Both the position numbers and the translations under genes were made by a program. Positions 26,849 through 34,926 of a stretch of DNA of 64,000 nt are shown one piece after another. Within the stretch, counting starts at the first letter, position 1. Each line of letters opens with the position of its first letter. The DNA comes from Ruminococcus turbiniformis (lineage in GTDB: Bacteria > Bacillota > Clostridia > Lachnospirales > Lachnospiraceae), in NCBI RefSeq assembly GCF_020687545.1, contig NZ_JAJEQX010000015.1:1-64000 (forward strand), given 5' to 3'. A model generated the notes under the pieces. It was not told the DNA's origin. It made no database searches and worked only from the letters and a program-made list of their open reading frames with translations.

Positions 26849-27718
26849 TTAGCCCTTGACTCCGGAAACAGCCATAGATTCAATAATGTATCTCTGGAAG
26901 AAAAAGAACAGGAGCAGGGTCGGCAGGATTGCAAGCACCGACGCCGCCATGATAAGCGGGTAATCACTGTTAACGGCGTAATATGCGTTAAAGGACCGGA
27001 TTACGACCTGCAGGGTGAACCACTCTTCATCCTGAATAAAAATCGTCGGTGCAAGATAATCATTCCAGATTCCCATAAACCACAGTACCAGCTGAGTCAT
27101 CAGCGCTCCCTTCATAAGGGGAAGGAATATGCTGCGGTACATCTTGAAATAGCTGCATCCGTCGATCTTCGCAGCCTCCACGATGGAGTCCGGAACACTC
27201 GTCAGATTCTGTCTCAGGAAGAAGATAATACTGACGTTTCCGAACAGTCCCGGGATGATCAGCGGCAGAAGACTGTTCGTCCAGCCCATCTTCGTGAACA
27301 TCACGTACTGCGGGATCATTACGACCGCGAAAGGAATCATCATCGTAGCCAGCAGCCCCAGGAAGATGCCGTTCTTTCCCTTAAACTTCAGCTTGCTGAA
27401 GGAGAATGCCGCAAGGGAAGAAGTAAATCCGCCCACGATCAGCACCGGGAAGGCCACGGTCAATGTATTCCTAAGACCTCTTAAAAACTCCGGCTTCTGA
27501 AGTACTTCCGCGTATTTTCCGAATTTCCACGGATCCGGGATAATGCTGAAGTTTGCCGACAGTATCTGGTTTTTTGTCATGAATGAACTCAAAAACATGT
27601 AGATCAGGGGAAATACCATTATAATCGCGCCGATCAGAAGGAGTGTAAAGATGACTCCATCCACTATTTTGGCCTTTTTCGTTTTAACCTCTGAACTCTT
27701 TTCGTCAAGATTAGCCAT
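26849..27718 (-). CDS. Carbohydrate ABC importer permease (MalG-like), system B (arabino-oligosaccharide)
   Basis: 289 residues from ATG 27718: the ribosome site AGGAGGTGG (27723-27731) overlaps the stop of the preceding permease, ruling out the longer frame from 27751. Six TM segments and an EAA loop (VEAAKIDGCSYFKMYRSIFLP near 190-210, key pattern EAA-IDG). Ends VSGVKG. CUT1-type permease; no ATPase gene nearby. Placement among arabinanases suggests arabino-oligosaccharides, as with AraNPQ. Confidence 0.93.
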   Translation of the reverse strand: MANLDEKSSEVKTKKAKIVDGVIFTLLLIGAIIMVFPLIYMFLSSFMTKNQILSANFSIIPDPWKFGKYAEVLQKPEFLRGLRNTLTVAFPVLIVGGFTSSLAAFSFSKLKFKGKNGIFLGLLATMMIPFAVVMIPQYVMFTKMGWTNSLLPLIIPGLFGNVSIIFFLRQNLTSVPDSIVEAAKIDGCSYFKMYRSIFLPLMKGALMTQLVLWFMGIWNDYLAPTIFIQDEEWFTLQVVIRSFNAYYAVNSDYPLIMAASVLAILPTLLLFFFFQRYIIESMAVSGVKG

Positions 27719-27729
27719 ATTTCCACCTC

Positions 27730-28656
27730 CTACTCGATCGTTTTCACCCATTTATCCTGTACCTTGAAGTTTATCGCAGTCACGATAAAGATAAAGATCG
27801 CAAGGATAAATGCCATCGCTGAACCATAACCCATCTGGTTGTTGCCAAACGCTTTGTCATACAGATAGAAGACAACTGTCGCCGCACTGTAATTCAGACC
27901 TCCGTTCGGAACCATGACAAGGACTTCCACAAACACCTGGAATCCGCCGATCAGACCTGTGATAAGCAGGTAGAATGTAACCGGAGAAACAAGCGGTATC
28001 GTAATATGCCTGAACAGGTTGAATCCGCTGGCGCCGTCGATCTTCGCCGCCTCATAGTAGTCTCTCGGGATACTCTGCAGTCCTGACAGATAGAGGATGA
28101 TCGATCCTCCGAGACCTTTCCAGACCATGAAGATAATCAGGGACACTTTTACCCAGAATTCATCTCCCAGCCAGTTCGGGCCATGCGCGCCTGTCAGCGC
28201 CTTGATAATGCTGTTCAGCAGACCGTAATCATAGTTGAACACCCACATCCACAGAATTGCAACCGCGACAAGGGATGACACAACCGGTACATAATATAAT
28301 GTACGGAGAACTTTGATTCCCCGGATCTTCCTGTTCATTCCCACCGCGATGATAAGCGCAAGGATCATTCCGATCGGAATACCGATCATGTAAATCACTG
28401 TGTTGAAAAGCACTTTCCAGAATTTCTCATCGCCGAGAAGTTTGATATAGTTTTCCGCTCCCACGAAATTGGCCATCATGTCGTTCATGCCGTTCCACTT
28501 GGTCAGACTGGCAACGAACGCAAACACGATAGGGAAGGCCATAAAGATCAGAAATCCGATGAACGGGGGCGACACGAATGCCAGTCCCCAGCAGTGCTCC
28601 TTAAATTGGGCTTTATTCATCTTTTTCTTTACTGGTTTCACTTTTGTCTCGCTCAT
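27730..28656 (-). CDS. Carbohydrate ABC importer permease (MalF-like), system B
   Basis: 308 residues with six TM helices, an EAA loop (YEAAKIDGASGFNLFRHITIP near 215) and a basic cytoplasmic start (VKPVKKKMNKAQF). Forms the heterodimeric channel with the next permease. It is separated from the binding-protein gene by a 111-bp gap holding a hairpin at 28733-28758. Confidence 0.93.
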   Translation of the reverse strand: MSETKVKPVKKKMNKAQFKEHCWGLAFVSPPFIGFLIFMAFPIVFAFVASLTKWNGMNDMMANFVGAENYIKLLGDEKFWKVLFNTVIYMIGIPIGMILALIIAVGMNRKIRGIKVLRTLYYVPVVSSLVAVAILWMWVFNYDYGLLNSIIKALTGAHGPNWLGDEFWVKVSLIIFMVWKGLGGSIILYLSGLQSIPRDYYEAAKIDGASGFNLFRHITIPLVSPVTFYLLITGLIGGFQVFVEVLVMVPNGGLNYSAATVVFYLYDKAFGNNQMGYGSAMAFILAIFIFIVTAINFKVQDKWVKTIE

Positions 28657-28732
28657 ACCCTATACCTCCTGACAGAGAAAGGAAGAAATTCCGGAAAGCC
28701 ATGACCGGACTTCTCTCCCCGCCTCTCTTCAA

Positions 28733-28758
28733 GAGAGCCGGCTTTTCCGCCGGCTCTC
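28733..28758 (-). terminator. Hairpin between binding-protein and permease genes, system B
   Basis: GAGAGCCGGCGG pairs with CCGGCTCTC, 10 bp past the binding-protein stop and without a U run. Its placement equals the hairpin at 13764-13793 in ABC system A; a role in differential expression of the binding protein is likely. Confidence 0.6.
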
Positions 28759-28767
28759 AGTTACAAC

Positions 28768-30159
28768 TTACTCTACGCTTTCCCACGCCTCGTCAAGAGA
28801 TTCCTGCATCTTCGGCTGTACTTCCGCAATGTATTCATCCACTGTCATAGAGCCGTTCTTGACATTGTCAAGTCCCTCCAGGAAGATATCGTGCCACTCT
28901 GCGTTCGGAGTGTATGTTGTCTCCTGGAATCTTCCTTCATACTTATCTGTTCCGTTCAGATAGTTGAAGAACACATCTACATTTGACGGGAATGCAAGTG
29001 TTCCGTCGCTGATTGCTGTTACGAACTCGCCCTCTGCAAGAGACTTGATGTTCGGAAGCTGAATGGACTGTCCGCCTGTGATTCCGGAGAGCTCTTTCTG
29101 TCCCTCTTCATTTGTACACAGGTAGGAGATCAGCTCTGTTGCCTCTTCCTGGTTCTTGCTGTTTGCAGATACGCAGAAGCCTACTGTTCCGAGCCATGTC
29201 ATGGATTTTCCGCTTGACAGTGTCGGATATGCACACAGATCCCACTCAAACGGGAATGTCTCTTTGTCCATGAACGCTGCCACATCCCATGTACCGCATG
29301 CATAGAACGCTTCCTGTCCGGCCAGCCATCTCTGATATACACCAAGGGAAGCATCCTGCTCAACCGTCGGTGTTACTTCGTACTCAAGTGTAAGATCTAC
29401 ATATTTCTGAAGCGCTTCTTTAAACTCAGGTGTGTCGATATTCACGGTCTTGTAATCGTCTGTCAGATATGTAGCTCCGTTGGACCATACAAACGGCTGA
29501 AGCATGAAGGCATTCGCCATACCGCATCCCCACTGGTCGATCTCGCCGTCACCGTCCGTATCTTTTGTGAACTGCTTGCACACTTCAACGAACTCTTCAT
29601 ATGTATACGGGTTCTCCGGATCCGGATACGGGATTCCGGCTTCATCAAACATGTCTTTGTTGTAAGCATATGCAAACACGGAAGCATCTTTCGGCAGAGC
29701 GTAAAGGTCTCCTGAACCTGCCTTCTCGCCGTCATAACGGTAGCTGTCCAGCGCCTCCTGGGCAACAAGCCCGTCTGTGGAGATTCCCTTCTCATCCAGG
29801 ATCGGCTGAAGGTTTGCGATGTAGCCGTTCTCAACAAACTGCTCTACCGACTCCGGTCCTACATAGAACACATCCGGAAGGTCTCCCGCTGTCATCATAC
29901 CGGTCAGAGTCTTGGAATACTCTTCCTGTGTTGTGATCTGGATATCAATATTCGCGATCGTATCCTTGTGGTCTTCCTGGAACTTCGCGATCATATCCTT
30001 GTACACCGCGGACTCGTGGTCGTTCGCAAAGATAAACACCGACAGGTTCTTTCTTCCGTCTTCCGCCTCACTGGAATCAGAACTTCCGCACCCTGTAAGA
30101 ACAGTGGTCGCCAGTGTAGCCGCAACAACGCCGACTGAAATGAGTTTTTTCAGTTTCAT
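28768..30159 (-). CDS. Sugar-binding lipoprotein of ABC importer, system B
   Basis: 463-residue extracellular solute-binding protein (family 1) with lipobox LTGC (Cys24). Body motifs: FAYAYNKDMFDEAGIPYPD near 168-186 (seen, key residues YNKD-F-EAG), an Asp/Gly calcium-like loop KDTDGDGEID near 210, and CGTWDVA near 305. Its promoter region (30160-30365) carries two copies of the arabinan operator motif, so it is probably the most strongly regulated transport gene here. The nearest functional parallel is AraN for arabino-oligosaccharides; specificity is inferred from neighbours. Confidence 0.92.
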   Translation of the reverse strand: MKLKKLISVGVVAATLATTVLTGCGSSDSSEAEDGRKNLSVFIFANDHESAVYKDMIAKFQEDHKDTIANIDIQITTQEEYSKTLTGMMTAGDLPDVFYVGPESVEQFVENGYIANLQPILDEKGISTDGLVAQEALDSYRYDGEKAGSGDLYALPKDASVFAYAYNKDMFDEAGIPYPDPENPYTYEEFVEVCKQFTKDTDGDGEIDQWGCGMANAFMLQPFVWSNGATYLTDDYKTVNIDTPEFKEALQKYVDLTLEYEVTPTVEQDASLGVYQRWLAGQEAFYACGTWDVAAFMDKETFPFEWDLCAYPTLSSGKSMTWLGTVGFCVSANSKNQEEATELISYLCTNEEGQKELSGITGGQSIQLPNIKSLAEGEFVTAISDGTLAFPSNVDVFFNYLNGTDKYEGRFQETTYTPNAEWHDIFLEGLDNVKNGSMTVDEYIAEVQPKMQESLDEAWESVE

Positions 30160-30216
30160 AAATTTTTCCTCCTTTTTTCTTCATGCCTTTATCGACACAT
30201 TGGATGTTGTGGGTAC

Positions 30217-30245
30217 ATAATAGCATCATCGTTTAGATTAATCAA
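30217..30245 (-). promoter_or_regulatory. Sigma-A promoter of ABC system B
   Basis: Minus-strand TTGATT (30240-30245), 17-bp spacer, TATTAT (30217-30222). The operator at 30232-30247 lies in the spacer and overlaps the -35 box, the layout expected for repression. Confidence 0.7.
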
Positions 30246-30247
30246 TA
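30232..30247. promoter_or_regulatory. Arabinan-regulon operator at the binding-protein promoter
   Basis: TTTAGATTAATCAATA, identical over 16 bp to the site at 34911-34926 upstream of the GH127 gene. Confidence 0.65.
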
Positions 30248-30344
30248 TATTTTATTTTTTTCTAAATATAACATCTATTTTCAATGTTATTCACAATTTT
30301 CTCGCATTATTTTTGTGCATATATCACAATATATTTTAACTTCT

Positions 30345-30360
30345 TTTAGTTTTATCTAAA
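30345..30360. promoter_or_regulatory. Second, distal arabinan-regulon operator upstream of the binding-protein gene
   Basis: TTTAGTTTTATCTAAA, full TTTAG/CTAAA dyad, about 115 bp upstream of the proximal site. Two spaced sites could allow looping. Confidence 0.6.
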
Positions 30361-30365
30361 ATACT

Positions 30366-31346
30366 TTATTTAATAAATTTGTTGTCATAGGAAAATACCG
30401 GGAATCCATTCTCGTCATAGCATACCTTCATCACCATGGCATGTCTGTTCGGATCATAGAGCGGATCTCCCACGATCTCGTCATATGGCCTGGCGTGATA
30501 CACGCACAGATCAGTCACACCGTCTTCCGCTTTCACAAAAGAGTTGTGTCCCGGTCCGTAGATTCCCTTCTCCTCATCCGTCTTAAGCACCGGATATCTC
30601 ATCTTTGTCCACGCGTGGGGATCAAGCACATCTTTATCCTCATCGATATACATCATACCCATGCAGTAGCACGCGCCGGTTGCGCTCGCCGAAAAAGTCA
30701 TGAAGATCTTTCCGTCGTGCTTTAACACTGCCGGCCCCTCATCAACCCAGAAGTCCACTCTCTCCCAGTCATAGTCGGGCGTCGTGAGAAGCACCTGCGC
30801 TGTCGCAAGTTTATTCGGGCTTTCCATACGGGCAATGTAAAGGTTTGACACCTGCCTGCCGACTCCCGTTTTCTCCGCCCATATATAATAATGCCCGCCT
30901 TTGTGCTCAAACACGGTGGCATCAAGCGAAAATGCATGGAAAGAAAACTCGTCTCCGTCCGCCGCGCGCATCATTCCCATCTCTTCCCATGTGTCTTTCA
31001 TCGGGTCAGTTCCCGTGCAGCGAAGCACATACGGCCTGATCTCCCACACATTGTCTTTGTCCCCGGCCGCATAGTAGATATACCAGTTTCCGTCCAGACA
31101 GTGAATCTCCGGAGCCCATATATGGATGCTCTGCTCTCCGCTCTCATGTTTGTGCCAGAGCGTGACTTCCTCCGCGTCTCTGAGCCCTTCCACCGTCTCT
31201 GCGCTCCGCAGAACGATTCTGTCATAATCCGGGACCGACGCCGTAAAATAGTACGTCCCGTCCGTGTGGCGATAGACATACGGATCCGCCCGCTGCGCGA
31301 TAAACGGTTCATTCCAGGATGTCTTTCGATAATTGCTGTTATTCAT
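30366..31346 (-). CDS. GH43 exo-acting arabinofuranosidase-like enzyme
   Basis: 326 residues from ATG 31344-31346, with AAGGAGGAG about 5 bp upstream; a longer frame to 31370 would contain that ribosome site. No signal peptide. GH43 residues: base Asp in RADPYV (about 22), WAPEIH near 88, Asp in LDATVF near 146 and general acid Glu in VDEGPAVL near 202. Typical of short one-domain GH43 alpha-L-arabinofuranosidases that trim imported oligosaccharides. It lies just upstream of the ABC operon but has its own promoter and operators. Confidence 0.88.
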   Translation of the reverse strand: MNNSNYRKTSWNEPFIAQRADPYVYRHTDGTYYFTASVPDYDRIVLRSAETVEGLRDAEEVTLWHKHESGEQSIHIWAPEIHCLDGNWYIYYAAGDKDNVWEIRPYVLRCTGTDPMKDTWEEMGMMRAADGDEFSFHAFSLDATVFEHKGGHYYIWAEKTGVGRQVSNLYIARMESPNKLATAQVLLTTPDYDWERVDFWVDEGPAVLKHDGKIFMTFSASATGACYCMGMMYIDEDKDVLDPHAWTKMRYPVLKTDEEKGIYGPGHNSFVKAEDGVTDLCVYHARPYDEIVGDPLYDPNRHAMVMKVCYDENGFPVFSYDNKFIK

Positions 31347-31407
31347 CTTTCTCCTCCTTATCCGGCACATGTGCTGGCCATACGCACATGGCGCTGTGCT
31401 GACCCCA

Positions 31408-31436
31408 AGTCTACACTATGACCGGCCTCAAGGCAA
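31408..31436 (-). promoter_or_regulatory. Sigma-A promoter of the GH43 gene (30366-31346)
   Basis: Minus-strand TTGCCT (31431-31436), 17-bp spacer, TAGACT (31408-31413). Confidence 0.55.
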
Positions 31437-31443
31437 GAGTTAT

Positions 31444-31479
31444 TTTAGTTTTTATTAAAATATTACAGTTTTATCTAAA
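31444..31479. promoter_or_regulatory. Paired arabinan-regulon operators in the GH43/YesL divergent region
   Basis: TTTAGTTTTTATTAAA at 31444-31459 and TACAGTTTTATCTAAA at 31464-31479, centre to centre 20 bp. They lie immediately upstream of the GH43 -35 box and about 45 bp upstream of the YesL -10 box (TATAAT, 31524-31529). Confidence 0.6.
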
Positions 31480-31575
31480 TATTTTTGTCTATAATTACAT
31501 CTGGTTTTTCCGCCCGAAGCAGTTATAATGTATTGTAACGTCAGTACAGAATAATCCGCCAGAGAGGAGTCTGAT

Positions 31576-32229
31576 ATGAACCTGTTTTCCTATGACAGTA
31601 TGTTTTCACGTTTCTTATATTTTGTCGCCGACATTGTAACGCTGCATTTCCTGTGGCTGATACACAGCCTCCCGATCGTCACGATCGGCGCGTCCACCAC
31701 AGCGCTCTACTACAGCTGCATGAAGCGTATCCGCACCGGCGAAGGCTATGTAACGCGGAACTTCCGCAAGTCGTTCCGTGAGAATTTCCGCCAGTCCACC
31801 ATCATCTGGCTCATCCTGCTTGTAACGGCAGCCGTGTTTTTCTGCGATCTGCGCATCGGCATGGCGGTCGGCGGCACGATGGGAAGCGTTATGCTTGCAA
31901 GCTGCTCCGTGTTTCTCATTCCGCTGCTGCTTCTTGCGGTTTACATCTTCCCCGTGCAGGCGAAGTTTGAAAACCCTGTGTTTGAGAATATCAAAAACGC
32001 ACTGATTATGTCAATCCGGCATTTTCCGTGTTCCCTGCTTCTCATCGCAATCTATGTGACGATTTTCCTTCTTCTGTTCACCTTCCCGCCTCTGGCAGGG
32101 CTTCTTCTCTGCTGCGGAGCGGGGCTGATCGGCTACCTGACTTCCAATATTTTCGTATATATTTTCCGGAAATATGTGCCCGACGAGCTGGAGAACGACC
32201 TGGAAGCTTCCGGAGAACACTTTGAGTAG
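31576..32229 (+). CDS. YesL family (DUF624) membrane protein
   Basis: 217 residues with about five hydrophobic helices and the family opening NLFSYDSMFSRFLYFVADI, followed by LHFLWLIHSLPIVTIGAS. YesL proteins are found beside carbohydrate ABC importers and YesM/YesN systems throughout Firmicutes; their molecular role is unknown. Divergent from the GH43 gene, with AGAGAGGAG before the ATG and a TATAAT box at 31524-31529, so it probably shares the paired operators. Confidence 0.85.
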   Translation: MNLFSYDSMFSRFLYFVADIVTLHFLWLIHSLPIVTIGASTTALYYSCMKRIRTGEGYVTRNFRKSFRENFRQSTIIWLILLVTAAVFFCDLRIGMAVGGTMGSVMLASCSVFLIPLLLLAVYIFPVQAKFENPVFENIKNALIMSIRHFPCSLLLIAIYVTIFLLLFTFPPLAGLLLCCGAGLIGYLTSNIFVYIFRKYVPDELENDLEASGEHFE

Positions 32230-32261
32230 TTCATCGTTCATAATCATAGTTCATAATAATA

Positions 32262-32280
32262 GGGCAGCGGACCGCTGCCC
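32262..32280. terminator. Hairpin between convergent YesL and GH127 genes
   Basis: GGGCAGCGG pairs perfectly with CCGCTGCCC through a minimal A loop, followed by TGTTGCTTT on the plus strand. Confidence 0.65.
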
Positions 32281-32287
32281 TGTTGCT

Positions 32288-34837
32288 TTATTCCTTCACA
32301 GAAAGGCTCAGCTCGTTAAAGAGCTGCATATCTTTCTCCGGATCTGTATTTCGAAATTCGATTCTCACTCTCTGTCCCGCGTATTTTGCAGGGACCGCAA
32401 TTTCCATCTCCGGACTTTGCACGCTTTCCGCGCCTTCCGGATCTCCCTTGCTTTTCATGCTTTCCGCGCTTTCCGGATCTCCCTTGCTTTTCATGCTTTC
32501 CGCGCCTTCCGGATCTTCCGATTTCTGCATCTCTCCCAGCCTGATGAGGCTTAAGAGTTCCCCGTCCGCTGTCACCTCAAAGGATGCGCCTTCCCCGGGA
32601 GTCATGTGAAGAACACAGGCTTTCTCCGGTATCTGCATCTCATACGAGAACCATCCTCCCGGCTTTGCGCTGCGCCCCCTCTTTCCGGATTCGTTTACCG
32701 CCTCCGTGGCATTTCCCCTGATTCCATGCGCCAGTTCGTACTGGTCGTTTCCGAGGGGGATCACCTCCGCCCGGTGACTCATGATATACTCTTTCCGCGC
32801 TTTTTCCGTCCGGTACTCTCCGTATGCCCAGCTTCCCTTTTCAAAGAGATAGAAGTAAATGCCGTACCGCACCCGGTTTTTCAGGAAATGCGGCGCAAAC
32901 ACAAGCTCCTCTCCCGACGCGTCCGTAAGCGTAAACTCCATTTCGTGAAGCCCCTGCTCTGCCGGCTGGCTGTCTGCTTTTTCAGCGCGCTTCGCTTTGG
33001 GACGCCGTTTCATCTTTTCTGCCATGCAGGATGCAGCAGCTGCCAGGTCTTCCTCAGCGGCATCTTTTATCTTTCCGATGCCGCAGAAGTCTGTGCAATC
33101 GTACAGAAGACAGTCTTTGATCCCCGTTTTCCCCGCCGGAACCGTCACATCCACACCTGTCGTCGTCTCTTCCATATCCTCCGTCCCCAGATCTGCGCTC
33201 AGCACGTAAGGGCCGTAAGTGAACGCCGCAGCGTGCGGATTGTCCGGGAGCGTATGGGCGCTCACGCGCATCGGAAACGAAAGTTCAACCTCATCCTCCG
33301 CACTCTCAAGCCCCTCGATCAGAAGATATCCGCCCTGTTCCCGCACAGTTGCCATGGCAGAAGTATTCCCGCTGATTTTTATCTCAGGCTCTCCCGCAGT
33401 CCATGCAGGCACCCTTACCGCCAGTTTCCAAGGCTTTCTGCTGTCTGCCGCCGCTATTCCTGGCCCCCCGGCTTCTGCGTTTGATTCTTCCTGCTTCCCG
33501 CTTTCTGCCTTCCCGCTTTCTGTTTTCTCTGCTTCCAGGCTGCCATTTCTCTCGGTCACGCGGATAGACACCGACTGTTCACTCAGAAGATCCGAGCGCA
33601 TTTCAAGCCGGATGCCTTTTTCTTTCCACTCGATATCCGCGGAGAGGAAACGGTTGATATACAGCGTATCTTCCCCGGCATAGCAGATCCCCTCACACTG
33701 TTTTGTAAAGTTTTCCATGCCGGTTCCCGTACAGCACCAGAAATTGTCATATGGACGCGAATACACTTTGAAATATCCTGCTGCCATGGGCTGAAAATAA
33801 GTTGTCATGCCGGTTTCGTGATTCTGGGAGGAAAGGATGGCGTTGAGGTACGCGCGCTCGTCATAGTCTGCATACTTTTTCTCTCCGGTGAGCCGGAAGA
33901 GAAGAGAAGTAAGCTTCAGCATATTGTAGGTGTTGCACGTTTCGCAGTTGCAGGCTGTCCGCTCCCCGTCCAGGATATCCGGCTTTCCGAAATGCTCCCA
34001 CTCACTGTTTCCGCCTGTGATATATGTGTGGTGCTCTGTCACCATATCCCAGAACCGCTGCGCCATCTTAAGATAAAACGGCTCTTTTCCTCCGGTCACT
34101 TCATACCGCTTCAGTCCTCCGAGTATCTTTGGAATCGTCGTGTTCGCATGAAGTCCGTCCAGAATATCTCTTCCTTCTTCCATCGCCTCAAAAAGCGGCA
34201 TCTCGTCAAACTGGTGCGCTGCCTGTGCATGGCGGGGATCTCCGGTAAGTCTGTATACTTCGTACATGCAGTCGTTCATGCCGCCGTACTCAACAGCCAG
34301 AACCGTATCACGGACTTCCGCGCTCCAGGAGAGCGCACGCCCCGCCACCCAGTCTGCCAGCGGCCGCATCACATCATACGCTTTCTGAATCCCGCAGAGA
34401 CAGTAAGCAGCCGTCACACCGGAAATGATCTTGTGCATTGTATACCAGGGCACCCAGGCCGGCTCTTTTCTCTCCACTCTGTCAAACAGCGACTCCGGGA
34501 ACGCACACAGATATCCGTCCTCCCTCTGGCATAATGCCAGTTCATTTACGATTTTTTTAACCCGGCTTAAGACCTCCGGATCACGTCCGTACGCCCACAG
34601 CTGCGAGAGCGCCGTCAGGTAATGTCCCATCGTGTGACCCTGGATCTCCGTGCTCTCCCAGCCGGGATAGCGCATCGCAGCCGCCTTTCTCCCCGCCGTC
34701 TCCCGAAATCCCGCGAGGAGCCTGTCCGCATCCAGAGAGAGCAGATATTCCCTCTCAAGTTTCATACTTTTCATAAGAAACGGCTCCCTCACGGTCACTT
34801 GTCCGTAAGACAGCTGTCTTAATTCCAAACCACCCAT
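32288..34837 (-). CDS. Beta-L-arabinofuranosidase, GH127, with low-complexity insertions
   Basis: Releases beta-L-arabinofuranose from arabino-oligosaccharides, as HypBA1 does. The (alpha/alpha)6 barrel carries the GH127 signatures: NCETCNTYNML near 293 (catalytic/zinc Glu and Cys) and FWCCTGTGMENF near 366 (nucleophile Cys pair). At 849 residues it is about 200 longer than usual. The excess comes from charged, low-complexity insertions near 430-460 (ESGKAESGK), near 595-640 (AAAASC..KRRPKAKRA) and near 790-825, where a 12-residue DPEGAESMKSKG unit repeats almost three times. No signal peptide. AGGAGG precedes ATG. First gene after an operator at 34911. Confidence 0.9.
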   Translation of the reverse strand: MGGLELRQLSYGQVTVREPFLMKSMKLEREYLLSLDADRLLAGFRETAGRKAAAMRYPGWESTEIQGHTMGHYLTALSQLWAYGRDPEVLSRVKKIVNELALCQREDGYLCAFPESLFDRVERKEPAWVPWYTMHKIISGVTAAYCLCGIQKAYDVMRPLADWVAGRALSWSAEVRDTVLAVEYGGMNDCMYEVYRLTGDPRHAQAAHQFDEMPLFEAMEEGRDILDGLHANTTIPKILGGLKRYEVTGGKEPFYLKMAQRFWDMVTEHHTYITGGNSEWEHFGKPDILDGERTACNCETCNTYNMLKLTSLLFRLTGEKKYADYDERAYLNAILSSQNHETGMTTYFQPMAAGYFKVYSRPYDNFWCCTGTGMENFTKQCEGICYAGEDTLYINRFLSADIEWKEKGIRLEMRSDLLSEQSVSIRVTERNGSLEAEKTESGKAESGKQEESNAEAGGPGIAAADSRKPWKLAVRVPAWTAGEPEIKISGNTSAMATVREQGGYLLIEGLESAEDEVELSFPMRVSAHTLPDNPHAAAFTYGPYVLSADLGTEDMEETTTGVDVTVPAGKTGIKDCLLYDCTDFCGIGKIKDAAEEDLAAAASCMAEKMKRRPKAKRAEKADSQPAEQGLHEMEFTLTDASGEELVFAPHFLKNRVRYGIYFYLFEKGSWAYGEYRTEKARKEYIMSHRAEVIPLGNDQYELAHGIRGNATEAVNESGKRGRSAKPGGWFSYEMQIPEKACVLHMTPGEGASFEVTADGELLSLIRLGEMQKSEDPEGAESMKSKGDPESAESMKSKGDPEGAESVQSPEMEIAVPAKYAGQRVRIEFRNTDPEKDMQLFNELSLSVKE
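32428..32523. repeat. 36-bp tandem repeat inside the GH127 gene
   Basis: About 2.7 copies of a 36-bp unit (plus strand begins CTTTCCGCGCCTTCCGGATC) encode the DPEGAESMKSKG units of the GH127 C-terminal region. Copies differ at only a few bases, which suggests recent expansion. Confidence 0.85.
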
Positions 34838-34867
34838 AAAAAAATTCCTCCTGTAAAAGTCACATCA

Positions 34868-34896
34868 ACTATAACTGATACAGAAGGAATTTTCAA
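34868..34896 (-). promoter_or_regulatory. Sigma-A promoter of GH127
   Basis: Minus-strand TTGAAA (34891-34896), 17-bp spacer, TATAGT (34868-34873), 31 bp before the start codon. Confidence 0.65.
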
Positions 34897-34910
34897 TATT
34901 TCAAAAGTAT

Positions 34911-34926
34911 TTTAGATTAATCAATA
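34911..34926. promoter_or_regulatory. Arabinan-regulon operator upstream of GH127
   Basis: TTTAGATTAATCAATA, identical to the site at 30232-30247. It covers the stop codon of the amidohydrolase gene and lies 14 bp upstream of the GH127 -35 box. Confidence 0.65.
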
